Of a stretch of 28,455 nt of DNA, positions 11,828 to 18,848 are shown piece by piece. The notes below the pieces were generated by a model, which did no database searches, was not told where the DNA came from, and saw only the letters and a program-made list of their open reading frames with translations. The stretch covers positions 1 through 28,455 of the forward strand of contig CAAFFR010000192.1 in assembly GCA_900762245.1 (NCBI GenBank). Reading direction: 5' to 3'. This DNA comes from an uncultured Oscillospiraceae bacterium (GTDB lineage: Bacteria; Bacillota_A; Clostridia; Oscillospirales; Oscillospiraceae). A program made the translations under genes and the position numbers. Position 1 is the first letter of the stretch; each line of letters begins with the position of its first letter.

Positions 11828-13497
11828 TCGGCCTCCGCAAACTGCCGCACATAGGCATTGTGCTCCTCGTTGGTGGTGGAGAACTGGTGCATGCCGGTGG
11901 CAGGGTTCAGTACATAGTAGTAATAATTGTGGGATTCGGGGTTCAGTGCCGCCTTCAGGCTGGCAAGACCAGGGTTGGCAATGGGGCCGGGGGTCAGACC
12001 GGTTCTGGTGTAGGTGTTGTAGGGATGGTCCGTCTGCAGGTCCTCCCGGGTCAGCTCTGCCTTGCCGTCCAAGGCGTAGACGATGGAAGCGTCGATGTTC
12101 AGGTAGGGAGGATTGCTGCCCCAGTTGAACAGACGGTTATAGATGACACCGGCCACCTTGGGACTTTCCACAGGTGCAGCGGATTCCTTCTCAATGAGGG
12201 ATGCCACGATGGTGATTTCCCGGATGGTGTAATCGCCGGTAAGCTCTGCGTTGAGGGTATCCAGCTGGGCGCGCATTTCCTCGTCAAACTTGATTTCAAA
12301 GTTATTCAGCATGCGCTGCAGGGCTTCCCGGGGGGTGGAATTCTTATAAAATTCATAGGTATCCGGGAACAGGTAGCCTTCCAGACAGGTCTCGGTGCCC
12401 CGCTCTACGTTCTCCAGGAACCAGTAGTCATTCAGCTCACCGTTGGCGGCGTAGGCGGCGATATCCTGGGCGGTACAGATGCGGTTTTCTTCCAGCAAAG
12501 AGAAAATCTGGCGGCTGGTATAGCCTTCGGGAATGGTGAGGGTAATGACCTCACGGCTGGAGCGGGGAGACATGAAGTTTACCAGGGCGTGGTAGTCATA
12601 GCGGGTATTCAGATCATAAATACCGGGCTTGATGTCTTCTTCCGCATCGGAAATGTCGGCGTAGAACTGGAACAGGCTCTTATAGCGGATCAGACCGTTT
12701 TTGTGGAGCTTGTCCACGATGTCTTCCATGGTATCGGCTTCGTAGATGGTGACAGTGACCACCTTGTCCTCCCGGCCGAAGGCCAGAACATCGGCAGCAC
12801 AGACCCACAGCATCCGTCCGGCAGTGACACCGATCATAACAATCATGGCCAGCCATACGAAAGTTACCAGAATGTTAGGAATGCCCAGCAGGCCTTCGCC
12901 TTTTTTTCGCTTGGGGCGGCCCTTGTTGACCTGACGGGGAGGGGGTGTGGGGGCTTCCGGTTTGGCAGGGGTTTGCAGCAGTTCGTCAAATTCCTTGTCG
13001 TGAATCTGGAATTCCTGATCGGGGGTGCTCTGTACGAAAGGCTGTTCTTCCTGCTGAATCAGGATGGCTTCTTCCAGAATGCGGGGGTCAAGGTCCGGGG
13101 ATTCTTCCTCAATGATCTGCTGCAGGAACGTATCCTCGAGAGAAATATCCGGCAGGGGTTCCGGAGGGGAGAGAATCTCTGGGGCAGGGGCTTCAGGCGG
13201 TTCTTCCGGAATCTGAGTGGCTTCGTCGGGAAGCGCTTCTTCTGCTGGCGTTTCCTCCGGGATCAGCTCTTCCATCCGGGCGGGGGCTTCCTCTACGGAA
13301 ACCGGCTCCAGAAGGACCTGTTCCGGAGTTTCTTCCGGTTCCGACTGGAAGGAAAGCTCCTGGATCAGAGGGGCTTCCTCCTGAAAGGTCAGCTCCTCGA
13401 TAACGGGAGGTGTATCCTCGGCAGGAACGGAAGGCTTTGCAGCCGGGAGCGGCTGCAGGCAGTCATCTTCCTGCTGAGGGAATTGCTTATTGTCCAT
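11824..13497 (-). CDS. mltG: Endolytic transglycosylase MltG with long acidic cytoplasmic tail
   Basis: MltG cleaves nascent glycan strands at the membrane and sets peptidoglycan strand length. The 557-residue protein has an unusually long N-terminal tail (1-190) rich in Glu, Pro and Leu, with a repeated phrase (EELTFQEEAP, QELSFQSEPEE). A basic patch (GRPKRKKG, 193-200) is followed by one membrane helix (about 207-229) and the extracytoplasmic YceG domain. The catalytic Glu is predicted at 436 in ASLIEKESA, and LTPGPIANPG (501-510) is conserved. The usual Firmicute size is about 350-380, so the tail adds roughly 180 residues. The start at 13497 has AGGAGG upstream. It lies between the DJ-1 gene (12-nt gap) and the U32 gene (4-bp overlap). 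Confidence 0.94.
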   Translation of the reverse strand: MDNKQFPQQEDDCLQPLPAAKPSVPAEDTPPVIEELTFQEEAPLIQELSFQSEPEETPEQVLLEPVSVEEAPARMEELIPEETPAEEALPDEATQIPEEPPEAPAPEILSPPEPLPDISLEDTFLQQIIEEESPDLDPRILEEAILIQQEEQPFVQSTPDQEFQIHDKEFDELLQTPAKPEAPTPPPRQVNKGRPKRKKGEGLLGIPNILVTFVWLAMIVMIGVTAGRMLWVCAADVLAFGREDKVVTVTIYEADTMEDIVDKLHKNGLIRYKSLFQFYADISDAEEDIKPGIYDLNTRYDYHALVNFMSPRSSREVITLTIPEGYTSRQIFSLLEENRICTAQDIAAYAANGELNDYWFLENVERGTETCLEGYLFPDTYEFYKNSTPREALQRMLNNFEIKFDEEMRAQLDTLNAELTGDYTIREITIVASLIEKESAAPVESPKVAGVIYNRLFNWGSNPPYLNIDASIVYALDGKAELTREDLQTDHPYNTYTRTGLTPGPIANPGLASLKAALNPESHNYYYYVLNPATGMHQFSTTNEEHNAYVRQFAEAE

Positions 13498-13509
13498 GGT
13501 GGTTCCTCC

Positions 13510-14049
13510 TTAGCGGATGACGATCTGGGCAGCGATGCGGTCGGCTTCTTCCTTGCCCTTGATGGCTTCAATGAGTGCCAGACCGAAGGGGACTGCACAG
13601 CCGGCAGAGGTGCCGGTGATCAGGTTGCCATCGGTGACGGCGGCAGCGGGGACCATATTGGCGCTGCCCATCTGTCCTTCGCAGCCGGGGTAGCAGGTGG
13701 CGTTTTTGCCGTCCGCGATGCCCAGATCCGCCAGAACGGTAGGACCGGCACAGATAGCGGCGGTGAGCTTGTTGTTATCCCAGGCAAAGCGGATGGCGTC
13801 CATAGCTTCGCGGCAGGCACGGATGGAAGCAACACCGCCCAGTCCGCCGGGAAGGATGATGCCTTCCATCTTGGTCAGGTCCATTTCCCCAATCTCCAGA
13901 TCGGCAGTAATGCCGATGCCGTGGCTGCCGTAAATGACCTTGCCGTTGAGGCCCACAGTGGCGACCTCCACACCGGCCCGGCGCAGCAGATCCAGAGGGG
14001 CAATGGCTTCGGTTTCTTCAAATCCGGTTCCCAGTAACATGTAATACAT
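13510..14049 (-). CDS. DJ-1/PfpI family protein
   Basis: This 179-residue DJ-1/ThiJ-type protein has the flavodoxin-like fold of class I glutamine amidotransferase relatives. The nucleophile elbow AAICAGPTVLADLG places the reactive cysteine at C100, GFEETEAIAPLDLLRRAG carries the conserved Glu, and ILPGGLGG is the typical strand-loop. Members act as glyoxalases, deglycases (disputed) or redox sensors; the substrate here is unknown. Start ATG 14049 has GGAGG 7 nt upstream. It is probably the first gene of the DJ-1-mltG-U32 operon, with the repeat (copy C) separating it from tmk. Confidence 0.92.
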   Translation of the reverse strand: MYYMLLGTGFEETEAIAPLDLLRRAGVEVATVGLNGKVIYGSHGIGITADLEIGEMDLTKMEGIILPGGLGGVASIRACREAMDAIRFAWDNNKLTAAICAGPTVLADLGIADGKNATCYPGCEGQMGSANMVPAAAVTDGNLITGTSAGCAVPFGLALIEAIKGKEEADRIAAQIVIR

Positions 14050-14077
14050 AATTTATCCTCCAATTCTGGTATATACG

Positions 14078-14231
14078 TGTCATTGCGAACCAGTCCGCAA
14101 TACATTATGGTATGATTGCCACTGGCAATCATCATCATTTTGTATTCGCTGCGCGGAGCACCACTGGTGTGGCAATCTCCTCCAATCGAAGGGGATTCCC
14201 ACGCCAGTGTGCGCACTGGCTCGGAATGACA
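14078..14231 (+). repeat. Dispersed TGTCATTSCGA palindromic repeat, copy C (expanded)
   Basis: This 154-bp copy starts TGTCATTGCGAACCAGTCCGC and ends with CCAGTGTGCGCACTGGCTCGG followed by AATGACA. The left inner palindrome is interrupted: instead of completing ACTGG at once it continues through an AT-rich insert (about 14100-14155, containing GATTGCCACTGGCAATC) before resuming at CCACTGGTGTGGCAATCTCC. It looks like a nested or rearranged copy. Confidence 0.8.
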
Positions 14232-14236
14232 GCATT

Positions 14237-14902
14237 TTAGGCTAAGCATTTCGCCACATGGCGGTAGATCTCTTCGTGGATATCCTCGATGGAACGCATG
14301 GCATCGTCCTTGACGCACTGGATGACTGTCCAGCCGTAGAATTCTGCGGCGGCTTTTCCGGTGCGGCGGCAGGTGGCAAGATAATCCATGTCCTGCTCGT
14401 GGATATCGGCGTGGGTATTGGTGTCGGCTTCCCGGCGGCGCATCATGGCCTCGGTGAAGTCTGTGGGGACATCCAGGTAGATCACAAGATCCGGCTTGGG
14501 CAGGCCCAGCTTGTCATATTCCAGATCGTACAGCCAGGTCAGGAAAGCAGCCTGCTTCTCCTGGGGCTCCTTGGAAGCCTGGTGGACGGCGTTGGAAGTG
14601 GTGTAGCGGTCGGATACGATAAGGCCGCCCTGTTCATACCAGTCGCCCCACACCTTCTTGTAGGAAGCGTAGCGGTCTACGGCATAAAAGGTGGATGCGG
14701 CATAGGCGTTGACATCGGAAGGTCTGGTGCCAAATTCGCCGCCCAAATACATGCGGATCAGCGCAGAGCTGGGCTCTGCATACTGGGGGAAGACCAGCTT
14801 CTGAAAACGGTGGTTTTCTGCTTCCAGACGGGAGGTCAGCAGCTTGAACTGGGTGGACTTTCCGGAGCCGTCAGTGCCCTCGATAACGATTAGTTTGCCC
14901 AT
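14237..14902 (-). CDS. tmk: Thymidylate kinase family protein
   Basis: dTMP kinase makes dTDP from dTMP and ATP. The 221-residue protein shows the P-loop GTDGSGKST (9-17), the substrate-site VSDRYTTSNAVHQ (with the DRY motif), YLDVPTDF, and an arginine-rich LID (MMRRREAD). The LID Arg pattern and the WYEQGGLI segment resemble the diverged clostridial dTMP kinase-like group rather than the shortest canonical Tmk, so another deoxynucleoside monophosphate could be the substrate. An AAGGAG ribosome site precedes the ATG. The operon downstream begins beyond repeat copy C. Confidence 0.88.
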   Translation of the reverse strand: MGKLIVIEGTDGSGKSTQFKLLTSRLEAENHRFQKLVFPQYAEPSSALIRMYLGGEFGTRPSDVNAYAASTFYAVDRYASYKKVWGDWYEQGGLIVSDRYTTSNAVHQASKEPQEKQAAFLTWLYDLEYDKLGLPKPDLVIYLDVPTDFTEAMMRRREADTNTHADIHEQDMDYLATCRRTGKAAAEFYGWTVIQCVKDDAMRSIEDIHEEIYRHVAKCLA

Positions 14903-14944
14903 ATTTTATTCTCCTTATAGTACGGACATAATATCATATTTTAC

Positions 14945-14973
14945 AATATACCATAATTACCGGCCTTTGTCCA
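14945..14973 (-). promoter_or_regulatory. Predicted promoter of tmk
   Basis: Read on the minus strand: TGGACA (14973-14968), 17-bp spacer, TATATT (14950-14945), with TG at the extended -10 position (TGGTATATT). It lies about 43 bp ahead of the tmk start. Confidence 0.6.
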
Positions 14974-15029
14974 CCTTTCGCAGATTCCCGATTTCTTAAA
15001 TTTCTGCAAACAGGGTAACGGAAAAGAAG

Positions 15030-15058
15030 TTGCAAAAGCGGGGAAAAGATGATACAAT
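15030..15058 (+). promoter_or_regulatory. Predicted promoter of the DEAD-box helicase operon
   Basis: TTGCAA (15030-15035) and TACAAT (15053-15058) have a 17-bp spacer and an extended TG (TGATACAAT), leaving a 5' leader of about 30 nt to the ATG at 15097. Confidence 0.7.
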
Positions 15059-15096
15059 ATCGTGACGAATTATGAAGATAAAAAGGAAAGAACACT

Positions 15097-16278
15097 ATGG
15101 AAGCAACATTTGAAAGCCTGGGCCTGTCGGAGGCCATGCTGAAGGCTTTGGAAAAGAAGGGCTATGGCTATCCCACCACCATTCAGGCGGAGGCCATCCC
15201 TCATTTTATGCAGTGGAAGGATGTCATTGCCAAGGCACCCACCGGTACCGGCAAGACCTTTGCTTTCGGCATCCCTATGATCGAACACATTGACCCGGAA
15301 GTGGAAGGGGTGCAGGGCCTGATTCTGGCGCCTACCCGGGAGCTGGCCATTCAGATCGGTGACGAGCTGCGGGGCCTGCTGACCTATTATCAGGGCATCC
15401 GGGTGGCGGTGCTGTATGGCGGTGCAGGTATCGGCGGTCAGATCAAGCAGCTGGAAAAGAAACCGCAGATCGTGGTTGCTACCCCCGGGCGGCTCATGGA
15501 TCATTATAACCGCAAGACCGTCCGTCTGGACAAGATTCAGACTGTCGTGCTGGATGAAGCTGACCGGATGCTGGATATGGGCTTTTTCAAGGATGTGACC
15601 CGGATCATTGAGAAGGTGAAGAACCGCAAGAATCTGGGCCTGTTTTCCGCTACCATTTCTCAGGAGGTCATGACGGTTTCCTGGATGTACCAGCGGGATG
15701 AGGTGGAGATCACCGTGGAACCCAAGCAGGAGGACCGGCCTGACATCGATCAGTTCAGCTTAAGCTGCACCCCCCTGGAAAAGGCAGAGAGCACCCTGCG
15801 GCTGATCCGGTCTCAGGGTTATGAACGGATCATGATCTTCTGCAATACCAAGCACATGTGCCAGCGGCTCAGTGATGAATTCCAGCGGGCCGGTCTGGAC
15901 TGCGACTGCATCCATGGCGATATTCGCCAGAAGCAGCGGGAGAAGGCCATGCAGAGCTATCGGGACGGCAAGCTGGCCATTCTCATTGCCACCGATGTTG
16001 CCAGCCGCGGCATCGATGTGGATGATGTGGACTGTGTTATCAACTATGATGTTCCCGAAGAAAATGAATATTATGTCCACCGAATCGGCCGTACCGGCCG
16101 TGCCAAGCGAAAGGGTGCAGCCTGGAGCCTGGTGAGCAACTTCCCGGAAAAGGCAAAGCTGGATGAAATCTGCAAATTCTGTAATTTTGCCATCAAGCCT
16201 ATGGTTTTTGGGGAAGACGGTACTCTAATTGAGGAAGTAGTAAAGGCCACTCCTGCACCCAAGAGGCGGTTCCGGTGA
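15097..16278 (+). CDS. DEAD-box ATP-dependent RNA helicase
   Basis: This 393-residue helicase core carries every motif. The Q motif is around FESLGLSE and PTTIQAEAIP (5-35). Motif I is APTGTGKT (47-54), Ia PTRELAIQ, Ib TPGRLMD, II DEAD (153-156), III SAT (184-186), IV IFCNT, V ATDVASRGIDV and VI HRIGRTGR (328-335). The C-terminal extension is short with a basic end (PAPKRRFR), so it is closer to minimal RhlE/CshA-like cores than to CshA with its long tail. Such proteins unwind short RNA duplexes in ribosome assembly, RNA decay and cold adaptation. It is translationally coupled (GTGA) to the DprA-like gene. Confidence 0.96.
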   Translation: MEATFESLGLSEAMLKALEKKGYGYPTTIQAEAIPHFMQWKDVIAKAPTGTGKTFAFGIPMIEHIDPEVEGVQGLILAPTRELAIQIGDELRGLLTYYQGIRVAVLYGGAGIGGQIKQLEKKPQIVVATPGRLMDHYNRKTVRLDKIQTVVLDEADRMLDMGFFKDVTRIIEKVKNRKNLGLFSATISQEVMTVSWMYQRDEVEITVEPKQEDRPDIDQFSLSCTPLEKAESTLRLIRSQGYERIMIFCNTKHMCQRLSDEFQRAGLDCDCIHGDIRQKQREKAMQSYRDGKLAILIATDVASRGIDVDDVDCVINYDVPEENEYYVHRIGRTGRAKRKGAAWSLVSNFPEKAKLDEICKFCNFAIKPMVFGEDGTLIEEVVKATPAPKRRFR

Positions 16279-17162
16279 GGGCTGTTGAACAGGGATTTCT
16301 CCTGCTGACCAGTCATCTGGGAAATCCTGACCGGAGTGTGCTGTCCACGGCCCAGCTGCGGGTTCTGGCAGACCGGGTCCGGAAGGAAGGCGGTCATGAG
16401 GAAGAACGGGAACTGACAGTAAAAGACCTGGTGGCCCTGGGATACAACCGGGAGATGGCGGCAAGGATTCTTTCGCTGCTGGAAGAGGGTGAACTTCTTT
16501 CCCATTATGTGAACCGGGGTGCACGGCTGGACTGTGTGCCCGTCACCCGGGTCAGTGAAGGATATCCGCTGCTGCTGCGGCAGCGGCTGGGACTGGACAG
16601 CCCCGGCTGCCTGTGGGCCAAGGGAGATCCGGAAATCCTGAACACTCCCGCCGTCGCTTTGGTGGGAAGCCGGGAACTGCGGCCGGAGAACCGGGTCTTT
16701 GCGGAAGCGGTAGGCTATCACGCGGCAACCCAGGGTTTGACACTGGTTTCCGGTAATGCAAGAGGCGCCGACCGGACGGCCCAGGAGGCCTGCCTTCGGG
16801 CAGGGGGGCGGGTCATCAGCATTGTGGCGGATGAACTGGCAAAGCAGCCGAAAACGCGGAATGTACTGTATTTGAGCGAGGATGGCTATGACGAAAAGTT
16901 CTCTGCCCAGCGGGCATTGAGCCGAAACCGCTGCATCCATGCGTTGGGCCAGCTGGTTTTTGTTGCCCAGTCAGATCTGCACAAAGGCGGCACCTGGGAC
17001 GGTACCGTGAAAAATCTTCGCTTTGGCTGGAGCCCGGTGGCTTGCTTTCGGGATGGAAGCGAAGCATCCGGACAGCTGGAACAGATGGGGGCCTACCTCA
17101 TCGGTTCGGAGGAATTGAAGGATTTTTCTGCATTGGCGAAAATGGATATGAAATTGTTTTGA
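16275..17162 (+). CDS. DprA/Smf-like Rossmann-fold protein without winged helix
   Basis: DprA loads RecA on incoming single-stranded DNA in natural transformation. This 295-residue relative has an N-terminal helical part (1-110, including TVKDLVALGYNREMAARIL). The Rossmann-like core follows with VALVGSRE (127-134) and SGNARGADRTAQEACL (159-174), and then LSRNRCIHALGQ and GGTWDG (215-243), which match the DprA phosphate-binding and RNR segments. The usual C-terminal winged-helix domain is missing and several canonical residues differ (SGxAxGID reads SGNARGAD). It starts with GTG, overlapping the helicase stop by 4 bp. A terminator overlaps its stop. It may be a DprA paralogue or a SLOG-type nucleotide sensor with another job; coupling to an RNA helicase is unusual. 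Confidence 0.78.
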   Translation: MRAVEQGFLLLTSHLGNPDRSVLSTAQLRVLADRVRKEGGHEEERELTVKDLVALGYNREMAARILSLLEEGELLSHYVNRGARLDCVPVTRVSEGYPLLLRQRLGLDSPGCLWAKGDPEILNTPAVALVGSRELRPENRVFAEAVGYHAATQGLTLVSGNARGADRTAQEACLRAGGRVISIVADELAKQPKTRNVLYLSEDGYDEKFSAQRALSRNRCIHALGQLVFVAQSDLHKGGTWDGTVKNLRFGWSPVACFRDGSEASGQLEQMGAYLIGSEELKDFSALAKMDMKLF

Positions 17163-17192
17163 CCCATGACGAAAACGTCATGGGTCTTTTTT
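17161..17192 (+). terminator. Terminator after the DprA-like gene
   Basis: GACCCATGACG (17161-17171) and CGTCATGGGTC (17176-17186) form a perfect 11-bp stem with an AAAA loop and six Ts. The stem begins within the TGA stop codon. Confidence 0.92.
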
Positions 17193-17242
17193 ATATGGGG
17201 TTGGTGTATAAATGGGCATTTGTCGAGCTCTCAAAAGATAGA

Positions 17243-17372
17243 TGTCATTGCGAGGAGGGCGAAGCCCGACGTGGCAATCCCCTGCAAGTTTCCGGAATGT
17301 ATCGTTTTATGGTCCTGCGCGGACCTTTGGTGGGGATCGCCACGCCAGTGTGCGCACTGGCTCGCAATGACA
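17243..17372 (+). repeat. Dispersed TGTCATTSCGA palindromic repeat, copy D
   Basis: This 130-bp copy has a left arm of a different subtype (TGTCATTGCGAGGAGGGCGA, then GCCCGACGTGGCAATCCCC) and a right arm like the other copies (GCCACGCCAGTGTGCGCACTGG, then CTCGCAATGACA). It fills most of the 236-bp gap between the DprA-like gene and the convergent flavodoxin gene. Nothing else is seen in that gap except the terminator. Confidence 0.8.
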
Positions 17373-17398
17373 TACATTATTCGATACATATCGATAAA

Positions 17399-17911
17399 TT
17401 ACAATTTACTTGCCCAATCGGCCAGCATTTCTTCGCTGTCCTTGCACTGGTGGCCGCGGATGGACAGACCGGGCAGCAGGGTGGCACCGGGGCAGGAGGC
17501 GGCGATGTCAGCCTCGGAGTTTGCCAGGCCGCTGCCTTCGTTGGTGCACAGGGGAACGATTTTCTTGCCGGTCCAGTCATAGTGCTCCAGGAAGGTGAAG
17601 ATGCTCATGGGAGCGGTGCCGCACCAGCAGGGATAGCAGACGAAGACGGTGTCATAGCCGCTGATATCGGCAACATAACCCTTGATTTCGGGACGGGCCT
17701 TTGCCTTGAATTCTGCGAAGGCTTCGCCGCAGCAGGCCTTATAGTTTTCGGCATAAGGCTTGACGGTATCCACCTCAAACAGGTCAGCGTTCAGTGCTTT
17801 GGCGATGTACTCGGCTGCGTAGGCGGTGTTGCCTTTTTCCAGGACCTGGATTCCGCCGGGCATGTGGTTTTCGCCTTTGCGGGAATAAAAAACAACCAGT
17901 GTATTTGCCAT
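17399..17911 (-). CDS. Flavodoxin family protein
   Basis: This 170-residue flavodoxin-like protein starts MANTLVVFYSRKGEN, a P-loop-like FMN phosphate-binding segment. It has YDTVFVCYPCWCGTAPMSIFTFLEHY and KKIVPLCTNEGSGLANSEADI, the usual layout of flavodoxin / NAD(P)H-quinone-type proteins of gut Clostridia. It is rich in cysteines near the FMN site (CYPCWCG). It probably carries electrons as a small FMN protein; partners are unknown. An AAGGAG ribosome site precedes the ATG. It begins 28 bp downstream of the regulator on the same strand, suggesting one transcript under that regulator's control. Confidence 0.9.
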   Translation of the reverse strand: MANTLVVFYSRKGENHMPGGIQVLEKGNTAYAAEYIAKALNADLFEVDTVKPYAENYKACCGEAFAEFKAKARPEIKGYVADISGYDTVFVCYPCWCGTAPMSIFTFLEHYDWTGKKIVPLCTNEGSGLANSEADIAASCPGATLLPGLSIRGHQCKDSEEMLADWASKL

Positions 17912-17939
17912 ATCAAGTAACTCCTTTTATTTGTAAATG

Positions 17940-18665
17940 TTATTTTTTAAAATCATAAGGTTCCGCAGGGCCTTCATAGCGGCACTGCAGGAAAATATCC
18001 GCATAATCCATGCCGTCTAGCCGGTAGCGAAGCTCGAAACAGGGAAGGCAGTCCTTTTTTGCTGCTTTGGAGATGCCTGCGGTGTGCAGGGCTTCCAGAA
18101 TGGTCTGAATTGCCCGGGTGATCTGGCGGTCATCTCTGCCGTTGGGTTCTGCAATGGTCATGACGGCATAGCGGCAGCTTTCCTGACGGGAAATCTCCGG
18201 ACCGCAGCAATTGGGCTGGAAGCCGTCGGGAAGGACATAGGCGGCTGCGGCTCCCTGCAGACCGAAACGGTCCTTCTGTTCCTGGGAAACATGGAGGAAG
18301 TTCCAGCGAAGAAGGGGTGGTGCGTCCCGTACTTCCAGAAGTCCGCTGCGTGCGGCCCAATTATGCAAATAGGTTTGCACATCTGCATGGGCATTGGGGG
18401 AAATCATCACATATCGGGCCATGGAGAAGGGGGATGTCTGCACAAACCGCAAGGAGGGGTTTTGACTGGACAGGTCCTGCCGCAGAAGATCATCCAGGGT
18501 ACAGGAGAAAAAATCTGCAAGGGTCATCAGGGTGACAAGTTCCGGCACCTGACCGGATTCCCACTTGGAGACAGTCTGACGGGAAACCCCCAGGGTCTGG
18601 GCAAGCTGCTCCTGGGTCAATCCCTTTTTACGCCGCAGAAACAGCAGATTTGATCCAAATTGCAT
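17940..18665 (-). CDS. XRE-family regulator with GyrI-like effector domain
   Basis: This 241-residue protein has an N-terminal HTH (residues 3-58: FLRRKKGLTQEQLAQTLGVS, RQTVSKWESGQ) and a C-terminal half (about 78-241) resembling a GyrI-like small-molecule-binding domain (MARYVMISP early, SCRYAVMTIAEP late). I chose ATG 18665 (MQFGSNLLFLRRKK) because AGGAGGGA lies just upstream; an open frame reaching 18719 would run through the promoter. It probably senses a small hydrophobic or cationic compound and controls its own operon with the flavodoxin. The effector is unknown. Confidence 0.85.
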   Translation of the reverse strand: MQFGSNLLFLRRKKGLTQEQLAQTLGVSRQTVSKWESGQVPELVTLMTLADFFSCTLDDLLRQDLSSQNPSLRFVQTSPFSMARYVMISPNAHADVQTYLHNWAARSGLLEVRDAPPLLRWNFLHVSQEQKDRFGLQGAAAAYVLPDGFQPNCCGPEISRQESCRYAVMTIAEPNGRDDRQITRAIQTILEALHTAGISKAAKKDCLPCFELRYRLDGMDYADIFLQCRYEGPAEPYDFKK

Positions 18666-18686
18666 TCGATCCCTCCTTTTTATTTT

Positions 18687-18715
18687 ATTATAGCAAAAAT
18701 TGCAGGCGGTGTCTA
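18687..18715 (-). promoter_or_regulatory. Predicted promoter of the XRE regulator-flavodoxin operon
   Basis: Minus strand: TAGACA (18715-18710), 17-bp spacer, TATAAT (18692-18687), with an extended TG (TGCTATAAT). The leader to the ATG is short and contains AAGGAGGG. Confidence 0.7.
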
Positions 18716-18788
18716 TCAATTTTTCGTTGCTTTTTTACAGCATCAGGGAACGCAGTGGTTGCGTGGAAGTGATGTAAGACCTTTGTGA

Positions 18789-18817
18789 TTGACGAAACCG
18801 CAAAAAACTGATACAAT
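18789..18817 (+). promoter_or_regulatory. Predicted promoter of the secreted SH3 protein gene
   Basis: TTGACG (18789-18794), 17-bp spacer, TACAAT (18812-18817), extended TG (TGATACAAT). It is divergent from the XRE-regulator promoter about 75 bp away, so the regulator could act on both. Confidence 0.75.
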
Positions 18818-18848
18818 ACCAATAGATTTCGACAAAAGGAGGCAGAAT

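Noticed and set aside
11860..14037. 725-codon open frame on the plus strand antisense to mltG and the DJ-1 gene
   Set aside because: It mirrors the minus-strand genes, has a low-complexity Gly/Phe/Val composition with no domain, and no ribosome site. GC-rich third positions of the real genes leave the opposite strand open.
17243..17372. CRISPR-like repeat
   Set aside because: Repeats are inverted arms within single, widely separated elements, with no regular direct repeat-spacer array anywhere in the window.
18666..18719. N-terminal extension of the XRE regulator to 18719
   Set aside because: The extension overlaps a good promoter. The ATG at 18665 has a strong ribosome site and starts right at the HTH.
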